From positions 1 through 64,000 of the forward strand of contig NZ_LGTE01000008.1 of the NCBI RefSeq assembly GCF_001263415.1: a stretch of DNA of 64,000 nucleotides, given 5' to 3'. The notes beneath the pieces are model-generated. The model saw nothing but the letters and a program-made list of their open reading frames with translations. It was not told the origin of the DNA and did not search any database. This document shows positions 17,650 through 27,279 of this stretch, piece by piece. The stretch comes from Thermincola ferriacetica. Its GTDB lineage: Bacteria; Bacillota; Thermincolia; Thermincolales; Thermincolaceae. Both the position numbers and the translations under genes were made by a program. Position 1 is the stretch's first letter. Each line of letters starts with the position of its first letter.

Positions 17650-18981
17650 ATGCATTTCCTCAGGATAGTAGGTATCGCTATAGGGCTCGCCCTGTTACAG
17701 TTTGGCATAGTCTTTTTATCCAGGGATCTGTCTGGCAGCGCAGGGATAATAATTTTTGCCTTTTTCTGCCTGAATGCCCTGGGTGCTTACTTCATTTTTG
17801 ACCGTTTACAGTCGAAAAGGGTTATTACTTATACTATTGAAGGCGGCGAAGAACACATAGATTCTACCCTGAAGATTGCCAATGAAACTTTGCCCTACAT
17901 GCGTCAGGGGTTAAATGAGGAAACGGCGCAGAAAGCGGCGGAGATCATTCTTAAGATTAGCGATGTGGCGGCAGTAGCCATTACTGACCGGGAAAAAGTC
18001 CTGGCTTATGTTGGCGCCGGATGTGAGCGTCACCAGCCCGGGCGGCTGATTCTAACCCAGGCAACCAAACAGGTAATTGCTACCGGGGGGTTAAAAATTG
18101 TTGATAACAAAGAAAAACTGAATTGCCCGGTGAAAGACTGCGACTGTCCCCTGGAAGCAGCAGTAATAGCGCCGCTGAAGTGCAGGGGCCAGGTGGCCGG
18201 TTGCCTGAAGCTGTACCAGACGAAAGAAGGACAGATGCCGGCCCATGTGGTAAAACTTGCTGTCGGTATTGCGCAGCTTCTGGGTGTGCAGATGGAACTG
18301 GCGGAACTTGACAGGCAGGCACAACTGGTGACCAGGGCCGAATTGCAGGCTCTACACGCTCAGATTAACCCTCATTTTCTCTTTAATACTTTGAACACCA
18401 TCATCATGTTTAGCCGGACTAACCCGGAGACAGCCCGCCGGCTATTAATCAGACTGGCTAATTTCTTCCGGCAGACGTTAAAGAAACACGGTCACTTCAA
18501 TACATTACGGGAGGAACTGGAATATATCAATACTTACCTGGTACTGGAGAAGGCCAGGTTTCGAGAAAAGCTTCGTATTATCAGGGATATTGACCCGGAT
18601 TTGATGGATTACCAGGTACCGGTCCTTACTCTGCAGCCCCTGGTGGAAAATGCGGTAAAGCATGGAATAACGCCTAAAGTTGGCCCCGGGGCCGTTAATA
18701 TTTCCGTAAAAAAGGCCGGCGAGGAATTGCGCATCACCATTAAGGATGACGGGGTGGGGATACCGGAGGACAAACTGGACAAGGTATTGATTCCCGGTTA
18801 TGGTAAGGGAAACGGCGTAGGCCTCAGCAATGTTAACGAACGGTTAAAAAGCCTTTTCGGTGAGGAATACATGCTTACTATAACCAGTAAAGAAAATGTC
18901 GGTACCACCATTTCCCTGCGGGTGCCGTTGATAAAAGATTCCGAATCCACGGAAAGGGGAGAAGAGGCAAGTGAAGCTTAA
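17650..18981 (+). CDS. LytS/YehU-type sensor histidine kinase
   Basis: A 443-residue protein with one or two N-terminal membrane helices (about 5-45), a GAF-like middle region (about 60-215) with Cys residues CPVKDCDC (about 160), and a His_kinase block (ALHAQINPHFLFNTLNTI, phospho-His about residue 240). It ends with a GHKL ATPase (ENAVKHGI, DDGVGIP, GNGVGLSNV). It partners the overlapping LytTR regulator. The Cys cluster in the GAF region could bind metal or FeS, a guess. AAGGAG lies ten bases before the ATG. Confidence 0.92.
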   Translation: MHFLRIVGIAIGLALLQFGIVFLSRDLSGSAGIIIFAFFCLNALGAYFIFDRLQSKRVITYTIEGGEEHIDSTLKIANETLPYMRQGLNEETAQKAAEIILKISDVAAVAITDREKVLAYVGAGCERHQPGRLILTQATKQVIATGGLKIVDNKEKLNCPVKDCDCPLEAAVIAPLKCRGQVAGCLKLYQTKEGQMPAHVVKLAVGIAQLLGVQMELAELDRQAQLVTRAELQALHAQINPHFLFNTLNTIIMFSRTNPETARRLLIRLANFFRQTLKKHGHFNTLREELEYINTYLVLEKARFREKLRIIRDIDPDLMDYQVPVLTLQPLVENAVKHGITPKVGPGAVNISVKKAGEELRITIKDDGVGIPEDKLDKVLIPGYGKGNGVGLSNVNERLKSLFGEEYMLTITSKENVGTTISLRVPLIKDSESTERGEEASEA

Positions 18982-19762
18982 GGCATTGATTGTGGACGAT
19001 GAATACCCGGCCAGGAAAGAATTGCGGTTTCTCCTGAACAAATTTGACAATATCGAGGTAGTTGGCGAAGCCACAAATGCACAGGAAGCTCTTACACTGA
19101 TCAAGGCGCTGGATTATTCTATATTGTTTTTAGATATCGAAATGCCGGGGATGAACGGTTTGGAAGTGGGGGCCAGGATACAGGAGCTCCCTAATCCACC
19201 GCATGTGATTTTTGTTACCGCTTATGACGAGTACGCCGTGAAAGCCTTTGAAGTTAACGCGGTAGATTATATTTTGAAGCCTTTTGACGAAAAGCGGCTG
19301 ACCCAGGCTATTAATAAAATTATGAAAATTAATCAGCGGCAGGCTGCTGCGGCTAATGACTCTGCCAAGGCCGGGGAGGCGATAACTACTGGCGGGGAAC
19401 AGGTTGCCGCTAAGCCCCAGCATATTAAAATTGACCGGATCCCTGCCGAAAAACAAGGTAAGACTATTCTTGTCAACGAGTCAGATATCATATATGCCTT
19501 CACGGAGCAGGATTATGTATATATCAAAACCTTCACCGACAAACTCTTCACCCGATTTACTTTGAAAGAGCTGGAAAGCCGGTTGAATTCTACCATGTTT
19601 TTCCGTACGCATCGCTGCTACCTGGTGAACTTGCACAAAGTAAAAGAAATAATTCCTTTCTTTAACGGCACATATACCCTTATAGTTGAGGACAATGAGA
19701 AAAGCGAAGTGCCCGTAAGTAGGGCTCAGGCTAAAAAGTTGAGGAAAATTTTGGGCATGTAA
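18971..19762 (+). CDS. LytTR-family response regulator
   Basis: A 263-residue response regulator. The receiver (1-120) has a canonical VDDE acidic pair, Asp55 (LFLDIEMPGMNG) and Lys (DYILKP). The C-terminal LytTR DNA-binding domain (about 165-262) includes FFRTHRCYLVNLHKVKEI. It overlaps the kinase gene by 11 bp and starts with GTG at 18971 after AAGGGGAG. LytTR regulators usually control cell-envelope, virulence or transport genes; here the targets are unknown. Unlike three other receivers in the window, this one has an intact phospho-acceptor. Confidence 0.93.
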   Translation: MKLKALIVDDEYPARKELRFLLNKFDNIEVVGEATNAQEALTLIKALDYSILFLDIEMPGMNGLEVGARIQELPNPPHVIFVTAYDEYAVKAFEVNAVDYILKPFDEKRLTQAINKIMKINQRQAAAANDSAKAGEAITTGGEQVAAKPQHIKIDRIPAEKQGKTILVNESDIIYAFTEQDYVYIKTFTDKLFTRFTLKELESRLNSTMFFRTHRCYLVNLHKVKEIIPFFNGTYTLIVEDNEKSEVPVSRAQAKKLRKILGM

Positions 19763-19821
19763 TAAAGGGAAATTGATTTTTTTGTCGAAATATGTATTCA
19801 ATTCTATGGAGGTGAAAGGTT

Positions 19822-20301
19822 ATGAGCTTTGCGGAAGGGTCTGAAATCCAACTGGTTGTTTTTAAACTGGGGAATGAAGAATACGGTGTGCCGATAACTC
19901 AGGTAAAGGAAATTAACCGCTTGACCAATACCACGAAAGTGCCGAAATCGCCTGAATTTGTAGAAGGAATAATAAACCTACGCGGGCAGATTATCCCCAT
20001 TATCGACCTGAAGAAGAGATTTGATTTGGAATTAACGGAATATACGGGGGAAGCCCGAATCATAGTTATTCAGGTTGCCCACCATACATTTGGGGTGAAA
20101 GTTGATGCCGTATCAGAGGTTTTGCGCATAAGTACCGACACTATTGAAAATGCCCCTGATATTGTTTCGGGTATCGATGCCCGGTATATTACGGGGGTGG
20201 CTAAAGTGGGAGAACGTCTGTTAATACTTCTTGATCTGGATAAACTTTTAACCGACGAGGAAAAGGTGGAATTATCTGAAATACATAACGAAGCTGTTTA
20301 A
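19822..20301 (+). CDS. cheW: CheW-family chemotaxis coupling protein
   Basis: A 159-residue CheW domain: ELVVFKLGNEEYGVPI-type start, RLTNTTKVPKSPEFVEGIIN, LRGQIIPIIDLKKRFDL and ITGVAKVGERLLILLDLDKLL. It couples chemoreceptors to CheA. GGAGGTGAAAGG lies before the ATG. No cheA is adjacent; a soluble-domain chemoreceptor is encoded at 29137-30783. A terminator follows immediately. Confidence 0.92.
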   Translation: MSFAEGSEIQLVVFKLGNEEYGVPITQVKEINRLTNTTKVPKSPEFVEGIINLRGQIIPIIDLKKRFDLELTEYTGEARIIVIQVAHHTFGVKVDAVSEVLRISTDTIENAPDIVSGIDARYITGVAKVGERLLILLDLDKLLTDEEKVELSEIHNEAV

Positions 20302-20307
20302 CCAAAG

Positions 20308-20338
20308 CAAATCCTGCATTATTTGCAGGTTTTTTTTT
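20308..20338 (+). terminator. Intrinsic terminator of cheW
   Basis: CCTGCA / TTGCAGG with a TTAT loop and an eight-T run, seven bases after the cheW stop. Its position also argues that acpS starts downstream at 20407. Confidence 0.85.
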
Positions 20339-20406
20339 CTTTTCCTAGAATGAATATACAAAAAAAAGCGGAAACTATAGCCGCTTTACAAGGAAGGGAA
20401 ATACCG

Positions 20407-20784
20407 GTGATTATAGGGATAGGAACTGATATTGTTGATAACAAAAGACTATATAATATATTGGAGCGGGTAGGAGAAAGGTTTTTATCGCGGGTTTATA
20501 CCCCAAGGGAAATAGAACTCTGTACCAATAGCAAAGGGCTCAAGGTTCAGTCCCTTGCTGCCCGGTTTGCTGGGAAGGAAGCGGTAGCCAAAGCTCTTGG
20601 TACCGGGATTGGCCCCGTTGGCTGGAAAGAAATCGAAATAGTGGCAGATGCCAGTGGGGCGCCGACGGTTAAGTTAACGGGTAAAGCACTGGAGCAAGCC
20701 AGACGGCAGGGAATTTGCCAGACGAAGATTTCTCTGTCTCATACGGAAGAGTATTCCGTGGCTTTTGTGCTGTTAACGGGATGA
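20407..20784 (+). CDS. acpS: Holo-[acyl-carrier-protein] synthase
   Basis: A 125-residue enzyme that transfers phosphopantetheine from CoA to ACP. It shows the conserved GIGTDIVD at the N-terminus, the F-A-G-K-E-A-V-A-K-A-L-G-T catalytic motif with Asp/Glu metal ligands, and ISLSHTEEYSVAFV. The length is exactly typical. The start is GTG at 20407 with AAGGAAGGG upstream; an earlier ATG would overlap the cheW terminator. Next to nnrD/nnrE and alr, as in many Firmicutes. Confidence 0.95.
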   Translation: MIIGIGTDIVDNKRLYNILERVGERFLSRVYTPREIELCTNSKGLKVQSLAARFAGKEAVAKALGTGIGPVGWKEIEIVADASGAPTVKLTGKALEQARRQGICQTKISLSHTEEYSVAFVLLTG

Positions 20785-20848
20785 ATCTTGGGGCGTGGAC
20801 CATGACCATTTCCAGGAGACTACATATTATTACTAGGGAGGGGTTTTT

Positions 20849-22402
20849 TTGTTTTTGGTTACTGCCGAAGAAATGCAAAACCTGGATAAACTCACAATTG
20901 ACCAGGTGGGCATCCCCGGGGTAGTATTAATGGAAAATGCCGGGCTGCAGGTAGTTAAAGTCATTAAAGAGATTTTGGGAGAAGTTCCGGGGAAACAAGT
21001 GGCTGTATTTGCCGGCAAAGGCAATAACGGTGGCGACGGATTCGTTATCGCCCGTCATCTGCTGAACATGGGTGCAGAGGTTAAGGTTCTGCTAAACGGG
21101 GAACCTGCGGATATAACCGGAGATGCAAAGGTCAACCTGAATATACTGCAGAACATGGGACAGAAGATATTTACCATTAATAACAGCAACTCCCTCAATA
21201 TAGTTAAACTTACGTTGGTTTATACTGACCTTATTGTGGATGCTGTTTTCGGCACTGGTTTCAAAGGCGCCGTTAATGACCACATGGGTAAAATAATATC
21301 GCTTATCAATGAATCGGGCAAACCGGTGGTGGCTGTCGACATTCCTTCCGGGCTGGAAGCAAACACGGGCCAGGTGCATGGCCCTTGTATACAGGCAACC
21401 CATACGGTGACATTTGGACTGCCGAAATTGGGTTTGACAATACATCCCGGTAAAGAGTACGCCGGGCAACTACATATTGCTGATATTTCCATTCCGCCTG
21501 ATTTAGTGAAAAAACAGAACTTTAACAAATTCCTTCTGACTAAAGAATTGGTGGCCCAAATGCTGCCTAAGCGCCATTCCCAAGGACATAAAGGGGATTA
21601 TGGCCGGGTGTTGGTGGTGGCGGGGTCCGAAGGGCTTACGGGGGCCGCTGTTCTGACCAGTATGGCGGTTTTAAAATCAGGCGCCGGGTTGGCTACCCTG
21701 GCTGTACCCAGGAGCCTGCATGACTTGATGGAAATTAAGCTAACGGAAGTAATGACAAAACCGCTTCCGGAGACAGAAAAAAAGACTATCAGTCGAGACG
21801 CTCTGGAAGAAGTTATTGCCTTAACAGAATCTGCGGATGTGGTGGCACTGGGACCGGGGATTTCCACTGAACCGGCGACGGCTGGCTTTGTCCGGGATTT
21901 ACTGCCGGAGTTAAATAAACCAGTGGTAATCGACGCCGACGGTCTTAATGCCCTGGCAGGCAGCCTGGAAGTGCTGAAAAAAATTGAGGCGCCCGTGGTT
22001 ATCACGCCCCATCCCGGGGAAATGGCCAGGTTGGCCGGGATAAAAACTGAAGAAGTTCAAAATAATAGAATTGAAGTGGCCAGAGAATTTGCCGCCAATT
22101 GGTGCGTGAATGTGGTTTTAAAAGGAGCTGAAACTGTTGTAGCCGGGGTTGACGGTTCTCTCTTTGTCAATTCCACCGGTAATCCGGGTATGGCTACGGG
22201 AGGCTCCGGTGATGTATTAACAGGAGTTATAGCCGGTCTTATCGGCCAGGGGTTGGCGCCGGTCCGGGCGGCTGCTGCCGGAGTATTTATCCACGGATAC
22301 GCCGGCGACCTGGGAGCTCTTGAAAAGGGCCAGGCCGGTTTGCTGGCCGGTGACATTTTAAATTTATTACCCAAAGTATTTCGGGAATTGGAGGGAGCTT
22401 GA
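20849..22402 (+). CDS. nnr: Bifunctional NAD(P)H-hydrate repair enzyme (epimerase + ADP-dependent dehydratase)
   Basis: A 517-residue fusion. The N-terminal YjeF_N epimerase (about 1-210; AGKGNNGGDGFVIARHL, VAVDIPSGLEANTG) is followed by the C-terminal carbohydrate-kinase-like dehydratase (about 225-515; HKGDYGRVLVVAGS, VIDADGLNAL, TGGSGDVLTG). It repairs damaged NAD(P)HX. The start is TTG at 20849 following GGGAGGGG. The CBS gene begins one base after its stop. Confidence 0.96.
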   Translation: MFLVTAEEMQNLDKLTIDQVGIPGVVLMENAGLQVVKVIKEILGEVPGKQVAVFAGKGNNGGDGFVIARHLLNMGAEVKVLLNGEPADITGDAKVNLNILQNMGQKIFTINNSNSLNIVKLTLVYTDLIVDAVFGTGFKGAVNDHMGKIISLINESGKPVVAVDIPSGLEANTGQVHGPCIQATHTVTFGLPKLGLTIHPGKEYAGQLHIADISIPPDLVKKQNFNKFLLTKELVAQMLPKRHSQGHKGDYGRVLVVAGSEGLTGAAVLTSMAVLKSGAGLATLAVPRSLHDLMEIKLTEVMTKPLPETEKKTISRDALEEVIALTESADVVALGPGISTEPATAGFVRDLLPELNKPVVIDADGLNALAGSLEVLKKIEAPVVITPHPGEMARLAGIKTEEVQNNRIEVAREFAANWCVNVVLKGAETVVAGVDGSLFVNSTGNPGMATGGSGDVLTGVIAGLIGQGLAPVRAAAAGVFIHGYAGDLGALEKGQAGLLAGDILNLLPKVFRELEGA

Positions 22403-22403
22403 T

Positions 22404-22856
22404 ATGCAGGCGAAAGATATTATGACCAAAGAAGTAATTACAGCAAGGCCGGAACAAACTGTCCGGGAAGTGGCAAAAATTCTGGCTGACAAAAAAATAA
22501 GCGGTGTCCCTGTGGTAGATGAAGCAGGGAAAATTGTAGGAATTGTTACGGAAGCCGACCTATTGGTACAGACCCAAAAGCTTAAGGTTCCGTCTTATGT
22601 TCAGCTTCTGGGCGGAATCATATACCTTGACTCAGTCAAAGAATTTGAGGAAGACTTGCGAAAAGCCGTGGCAGTACAGGTTAAAGACATAATGACCACT
22701 GATGTGGTCACTGTTGAAGAAGACGCGGAAATCGAAGATATAGCTACCACTATGGCCGATGAAGGGATTAATCGCCTTCCGGTCGTAAGGGACGGAGCTC
22801 TTGTCGGTATTGTCAGCAGGGCAGACATAGTTAAAGCTCTGGCTAAAAGAGATTAA
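22404..22856 (+). CDS. CBS-domain pair protein
   Basis: A 150-residue protein made of two CBS domains (about 1-58 and 90-150: DIMTKEVITARPEQTVREVA and VKDIMTTDVVTVEEDAEIED). They likely bind AMP/ATP or S-adenosyl ligands and signal energy state. It sits between nnr and alr with a one-base gap to nnr, so it is co-transcribed. No partner domain is present. GGAGGGAGCTT precedes the ATG. Confidence 0.92.
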   Translation: MQAKDIMTKEVITARPEQTVREVAKILADKKISGVPVVDEAGKIVGIVTEADLLVQTQKLKVPSYVQLLGGIIYLDSVKEFEEDLRKAVAVQVKDIMTTDVVTVEEDAEIEDIATTMADEGINRLPVVRDGALVGIVSRADIVKALAKRD

Positions 22857-22916
22857 GTTTTTGTGAAACTGGAGCGATTACGCTTAAGAAATGGATTTGA
22901 TGACAGGGGTGGTTTT

Positions 22917-24038
22917 GTGAAAACTAGACCGGCTTGGGCAGAGATCGACCTAGGTGCCATTGCTCATAATTTACGGGAAATTCGCCGTATCACCCAACCC
23001 CAGGCCCGGATTATGGCCGTGGTCAAAGCCAATGCATACGGACACGGGGCTGTGCCTGTCAGCCAGGTAGCTCTACAAAACGGTGCTTCTTATCTGGGTG
23101 TGGCCATGCTGGATGAAGCTCTTGAACTGAGAAGGGCAGGTATTGAAGCGCCTATTTTAATTTTAGGCTACACCCCAAAAGAGCAAGCAGAGGAAGCAGT
23201 TAGGCACAACGTAACCCAGACAATATATACCCTTGAGATGGCCCGTTTTGTTTCAGCAGTCGGAGAAAAGTTGAGACAAAGGGCCAAAGTACATATAAAA
23301 ATTGATACCGGAATGACCCGGCTCGGGTTTTTGCCCGGGGCGGGGACTGTGGAAAAAATAAAAGAAATTGCGGCGCTTCCCGGATTGTCTGTGGAAGGGA
23401 TTTTTACTCATTTTGCCGTATCGGACATAAAGGATAAAGCCTTTACCCGGCAGCAATTTAAACTGTTTACCGATATGTGCGCTGTCCTTGAACGGGAAGG
23501 GGTAAAGATTCCCATTAAACATGCCGCCAATACAGGCGCAATTATTGATATGCCCGAAACTCACCTTGATATGGTGCGGTTAGGTATATCCCTGTATGGG
23601 TTATATCCTTCTCCGGAAGTTGACCAGGCAAAAGTATCGTTAAAACCGGCCTTGTCGTTAAAAGCCGAAATCTCCCATCTCAAAGAAGTTCCCCAGGGGG
23701 TAACCGTCAGCTACGGCAGAACCTATACGACGCAAGAAAAGACGATAATTGCCACAATTCCTATGGGTTATGCCGACGGCTATTCCAGGTTATTGTCCTC
23801 CAAGGCTCATGTATTGATAAGAGGAACCAGAGCCCCTGTAGCGGGCGTTATTTGCATGGACCAATTTATGGTAGATGTAGGACATATACCTGATGTTGCC
23901 GCTACTGATGAAGTGGTGCTCATCGGCAGGCAGGGGGACGACTGTATTTCTGCTGACGAATTGGCACAACTGCTGGGAACTATTAATTATGAAATAGTCT
24001 GCATGTTAAGTGAGCGGATTCCCAGGGTTTATATTTAG
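22917..24038 (+). CDS. alr: Alanine racemase
   Basis: A 373-residue PLP enzyme making D-alanine for peptidoglycan. It shows the PLP-lysine motif [17 protein letters not shown] and the catalytic Tyr region MGYADGYSR, and ends [12 protein letters not shown]. The start is taken at GTG 22917 ([14 protein letters not shown] is the usual N-terminus) with GGGGTGG upstream; a GTG at 22863 would add 18 unconserved residues. Confidence 0.96.
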   Translation: MKTRPAWAEIDLGAIAHNLREIRRITQPQARIMAVVKANAYGHGAVPVSQVALQNGASYLGVAMLDEALELRRAGIEAPILILGYTPKEQAEEAVRHNVTQTIYTLEMARFVSAVGEKLRQRAKVHIKIDTGMTRLGFLPGAGTVEKIKEIAALPGLSVEGIFTHFAVSDIKDKAFTRQQFKLFTDMCAVLEREGVKIPIKHAANTGAIIDMPETHLDMVRLGISLYGLYPSPEVDQAKVSLKPALSLKAEISHLKEVPQGVTVSYGRTYTTQEKTIIATIPMGYADGYSRLLSSKAHVLIRGTRAPVAGVICMDQFMVDVGHIPDVAATDEVVLIGRQGDDCISADELAQLLGTINYEIVCMLSERIPRVYI

Positions 24039-24183
24039 GGCGAGAGAATATTTGTCATATACTTACTTGCAAAAGGAATTTGGCAAATTTTGTGGAAATA
24101 TATTTAAAAAATTTTCGGGGGTATAAAATGTTTTTCGGTCACTTTTCTGTTAGTTCTGGTCCATGAGAAGAGGTGAGCGGTTT

Positions 24184-26331
24184 GTGCCTGGACAAAGTAG
24201 TATCCTGGTAACGGGGAAAACAGTAAAGGAAGCGCAAACAAAGGCTTTAAAGCTGTTAAATGCCAGGGAAGATGAAACTGTTACGGAAATTCTTTCAGAG
24301 GGCAGGCGCGGTTTTCTGGGTCTAGGGGCTGTCCCCGCCAAGGTGCGGGTTTCTCTAAAAGAAGAAGTGCTTAAAGAACGCGAATTGGAGGGTATTCTGG
24401 CAGACCTTGACATTGGGGCTGCAACCCATGACAGAAACGGCCGGTATGAACCGAACAGGAGCGGGCAGGAGTGGGGAGAAAATGGCAGTACCGGTTTAAA
24501 AAGCGGGGACATAGTCGAGAGGGAGACAGGAAAGCCTCCCCAAACAGATAGTAAAGACATTCAGGTTGGTTTGGCAGGGATTAAAGAAGGCCGGTTTTTT
24601 GTTATTAATCCTTCCGGGGACCAATACGCTGTCGTTAAGCCGGGTGAGCACATAAGATTAATTGTCAACGGCAATGAGGTCGAAGGAGAATCCATCATTT
24701 CAGAGGAAGATGAGATCAAAATAGATTTATTGCATGAAGAGCCGCAATCTGATCTGGAATTAAAAATATCCCCCGATAAACTGGCCGCTTATCTGCGATT
24801 AGCTACCAAGCCGGGGGTAAAATATAAATTGAAGGACCAGCCGGCTGCCCCCAGGCTAACTTTACTTACGGAAGTTGAAGAAATATTGGAACTTCCCCCA
24901 CCTACCCCGGAAGAAGTCAGGAAATTTTTGGAGAACCAGGAAGTAGTTAAGGGTATTATAGATGATGCCATTCAGGAGGTAATAGAAAACCCTAACAGCA
25001 AGGAGAGCTTCCTTGTGGCACAGGGACAAAGGCCTGTGGATGGGGTACATGCTTATGTAATTTATCCTTTTCTGGAAAAAAGTAAAAATAATGAAAGGGG
25101 CAGCTTGTTCGAAAACGACAAACTGGTGTCGGTAAAAAAGGGTGATATCGTAGCCTTAAAAGTACCGATGCAGGAAGGAAAAGACGGTTGGGCTGTGACG
25201 GGCGAGGTTATTCAGGCCAGGAGCCCGGTAGATTGCCAGATTAACGTAAGAAAAGGCTGTGAAGTTACAGAGGATGGAATGCGGGCTGTGGCAACCATTG
25301 ATGGCCGCCCTTATTTGGAGACCAGCGGCCAGGTGACTTATGTTTCTGTTGATCCAATTTATGTGGTGCAGGAGGTCAATGCTGCTACAGGCAATATAAA
25401 GTTTGTCGGCGATATAGAAGTTAAAGGCGATGTAACGGATGGTTGTCTTATCGAAGCTGATGGTAATGTAGAGGTATTCGGCGACGTGTCGCAGGCCACC
25501 ATACGGGCGGGGGCCAGCATTGTAGTACATAAGTCGGTATTCGGCAGTACTCTAATTGCCGGGGGACGGGCAGCATTATATACTTCTATCCTTCCGAATT
25601 TGGCGGAAATACGGGATATATTGGAGAATATGCATTTTACCGGTGAACAGTCAAAGGACTATTTAGCGGTCGGGCCCGCCGGTGATGGCGCTGTTATTCA
25701 GTTTCTGGTAGATAGTTTTTACCGGGAATTACCGAAAAAAGTGCAGTGGCTGTCCGATATCATTACCCGCGCAAGCCTTTCAGTGAGTGAAGAGATATCA
25801 CGGGTAGTTGATACCCTGAGGAGAAATTTCTGCGGCTTAAATGCCAGTAGGATAAAAGACTTTACCTACCTCAAAGAACTGCAATCCGCTGTGGAAAAGG
25901 CAATGGACTATATTGAACAATATAGTAAGAAAGCTGAATTTATCAAAGCGAAATATGTGCAAAATTCCTCGCTTATGTCCAGTGGCGATGTCGTAATAGA
26001 AGGACAGGGCTGCTATATTTCTAATATAAATGCCGGGGGAAGGGTCGATATTTGCGGTGAGCCGGGTGTGGCCAGAGGCATTAAAGTAGTAGCAGGCAGC
26101 GAAATAAATGTAGTTGATATAGGTTCCGATTTTGATTCGCAAACTTTACTCAAAATTAAGGAAAAGGGCCGGATAACTGCCGAATTAATTAATGCCGATG
26201 TGGTGGTGCAAATAGGCAGGGAGAAATACAGGGTAGACAAGCCTTCCCGCAAGTTTACCGCTTACCTCAATCCAGAAGGTCGTTTGACCGTGAATAAGCT
26301 CCTGGCTGATGGAAACTGTTCTAATCAGTAA
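24184..26331 (+). CDS. Jag-N domain plus FapA/DUF342 protein
   Basis: A 715-residue protein. An N-terminal Jag-N domain (about 1-55; ILVTGKTVKEAQTKALKLL, RRGFLGLGAVPAKV) is followed by DUF342 repeats with a beta-helix-like glycine-rich part (about 400-520, G-D-V-T-D-G, AGASIVVHKSV). It is a paralogue of the 633-residue protein at 4953, sharing INCQ-type KPG and VKxxDIVAxKVPxxxGxxGxxVTG patterns. Jag-N occurs in Jag/KhpB and FapA proteins. The start is GTG 24184 with AGAGGTGA eight bases upstream, preferred to ATG 24163, which would put that site inside the gene. Confidence 0.85.
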   Translation: MPGQSSILVTGKTVKEAQTKALKLLNAREDETVTEILSEGRRGFLGLGAVPAKVRVSLKEEVLKERELEGILADLDIGAATHDRNGRYEPNRSGQEWGENGSTGLKSGDIVERETGKPPQTDSKDIQVGLAGIKEGRFFVINPSGDQYAVVKPGEHIRLIVNGNEVEGESIISEEDEIKIDLLHEEPQSDLELKISPDKLAAYLRLATKPGVKYKLKDQPAAPRLTLLTEVEEILELPPPTPEEVRKFLENQEVVKGIIDDAIQEVIENPNSKESFLVAQGQRPVDGVHAYVIYPFLEKSKNNERGSLFENDKLVSVKKGDIVALKVPMQEGKDGWAVTGEVIQARSPVDCQINVRKGCEVTEDGMRAVATIDGRPYLETSGQVTYVSVDPIYVVQEVNAATGNIKFVGDIEVKGDVTDGCLIEADGNVEVFGDVSQATIRAGASIVVHKSVFGSTLIAGGRAALYTSILPNLAEIRDILENMHFTGEQSKDYLAVGPAGDGAVIQFLVDSFYRELPKKVQWLSDIITRASLSVSEEISRVVDTLRRNFCGLNASRIKDFTYLKELQSAVEKAMDYIEQYSKKAEFIKAKYVQNSSLMSSGDVVIEGQGCYISNINAGGRVDICGEPGVARGIKVVAGSEINVVDIGSDFDSQTLLKIKEKGRITAELINADVVVQIGREKYRVDKPSRKFTAYLNPEGRLTVNKLLADGNCSNQ

Positions 26332-26348
26332 AAAATTAATGGCAGATT

Positions 26349-26392
26349 AAGCATGGCATCAACTTATTGCAGTTTGGGCCATGCTTTTAATT
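26349..26392 (+). terminator. Intrinsic terminator of the Jag-N/DUF342 gene
   Basis: An AGCATGGC / GCCATGCT stem with a long loop, followed by TTTTAATT, lies shortly after the stop codon. Confidence 0.75.
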
Positions 26393-26436
26393 ACTCTTAT
26401 AAAGTTTTTTGCAATATAATTGCTTTCAATAATCTA

Positions 26437-26466
26437 CTGTCAACAATATTTAAAATGTGCTACAAT
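26437..26466 (+). promoter_or_regulatory. Candidate sigma-A promoter of the ANTAR regulator gene
   Basis: -35 CTGTCA (26437-26442) and -10 TACAAT (26461-26466), spacing 18. Transcription would begin near 26473, which supports the ATG at 26514 as the true start rather than upstream TTG/ATG codons. Confidence 0.5.
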
Positions 26467-26513
26467 TAGATATTGAAAACCGGAGTAGGGAAATTCAAAT
26501 TGGGGTGGGTGCG

Positions 26514-27107
26514 ATGCACGAACTAAGGATCATGATAGCTGACCCGGATGTAGATTTCTGTAAATACCTCAGGGAAAAACTGGTCCAGGCGGGATACATT
26601 GTCGTAGCCGAAGCTTCCGAAGCTCGCAGCGCCCTCCATATGATTTTCAGCAGCCAGCCTGATGTGGCCCTGATCAATGCCCGTTTTCATGGCCAGGACG
26701 GCTTGGATATTTCCTATTTTCTTGAAGAGCACCGCATAGCCCCAGTAATCTTAATGGCTGACTACGATGATTATGAGATTCTCTCTTATGTGCTGGGACA
26801 TTGGGTTTTTGGCTATTTGGTAAAGCCCATTGATTTTGCGACCCTTATTCCTAACATGGAAATTGCCGTGGCAAATTATCGCAGGCTGCTCAACCTGGAA
26901 GCCGAAATTAAAAAGCTTAAAGAGAACCTGGAGAACCGGAAGTTGATAGAAAAGGCCAAAGGCATCCTGGCCGATATGTTGGGTTTTACCGAGGAAGAAG
27001 CCTTGAAGTTTTTGCAGAAAATTAGTATGGACAAGTGTATGCCTATGAAAAAAGTGGCTTTAAAAATAATTGCCAAATATGGACAGGCCCAAAACGGCAG
27101 GGAGTAA
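26514..27107 (+). CDS. ANTAR-domain RNA-binding response regulator, atypical receiver
   Basis: A 197-residue protein with an N-terminal receiver fold (1-118), a short coiled-coil linker (KLKENLENRKLIEKAKG) and a C-terminal ANTAR domain (about 140-192: LIEKAKGILADMLGFTEEEAL, then KISMDKCMPMKKVALKII). ANTAR proteins bind paired hairpins in leader RNAs and prevent termination. In the receiver, Asn55 (VALINARF) replaces the phospho-acceptor Asp and the acidic pair is D-P-D, so control by phosphorylation is unlikely. The glutamate synthase immediately downstream has a matching leader. Its other targets may include asnB and nifH. Confidence 0.92.
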   Translation: MHELRIMIADPDVDFCKYLREKLVQAGYIVVAEASEARSALHMIFSSQPDVALINARFHGQDGLDISYFLEEHRIAPVILMADYDDYEILSYVLGHWVFGYLVKPIDFATLIPNMEIAVANYRRLLNLEAEIKKLKENLENRKLIEKAKGILADMLGFTEEEALKFLQKISMDKCMPMKKVALKIIAKYGQAQNGRE

Positions 27108-27184
27108 ATTTTTTCTTTATCGTTGTATAGAAACGATAATATAATAATTCGGTTTTGTATACAATATTTTTTCCAGCAACAATA

Positions 27185-27213
27185 TTGATTATTTTACAAT
27201 AATTATATATAAT
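27185..27213 (+). promoter_or_regulatory. Sigma-A-type promoter of the glutamate synthase leader
   Basis: -35 TTGATT (27185-27190), 17-bp spacing, -10 TATAAT (27208-27213). Transcription would start about 27220, just ahead of the ANTAR hairpins at 27234. Confidence 0.65.
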
Positions 27214-27233
27214 GTGAAAGGATATATTAATGA

Positions 27234-27279
27234 TGCAACCGCATATATAGATATAGGTTGCACGGGGCAATGGCGTCCC
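27234..27279 (+). ncRNA. ANTAR-target tandem hairpins (P1/P2) in the glutamate synthase leader
   Basis: P1 is the stem TGCAACC (27234-27240) / GGTTGCA (27256-27262) with a GCA bulge, a TAT/ATA pair and the six-base loop ATAGAT. P2 is the stem GGGGC (27264-27268) / GTCCC (27275-27279) with the loop AATGGC. Both loops have A at position 1 and G at position 4, the recognised ANTAR RNA signature. The 3' arm of P2 is also the 5' arm of the following terminator, so P2 and terminator exclude each other. Confidence 0.82.

Noticed and set aside
24163-24183. ATG 24163 as the start of the Jag-N/DUF342 gene
   Set aside because: The ribosome site AGAGGTGA lies after it; GTG 24184 is better placed.
26457-26513. 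The upstream in-frame start of the first ANTAR gene
   Set aside because: It overlaps the candidate -10 at 26461 and lacks a ribosome site.
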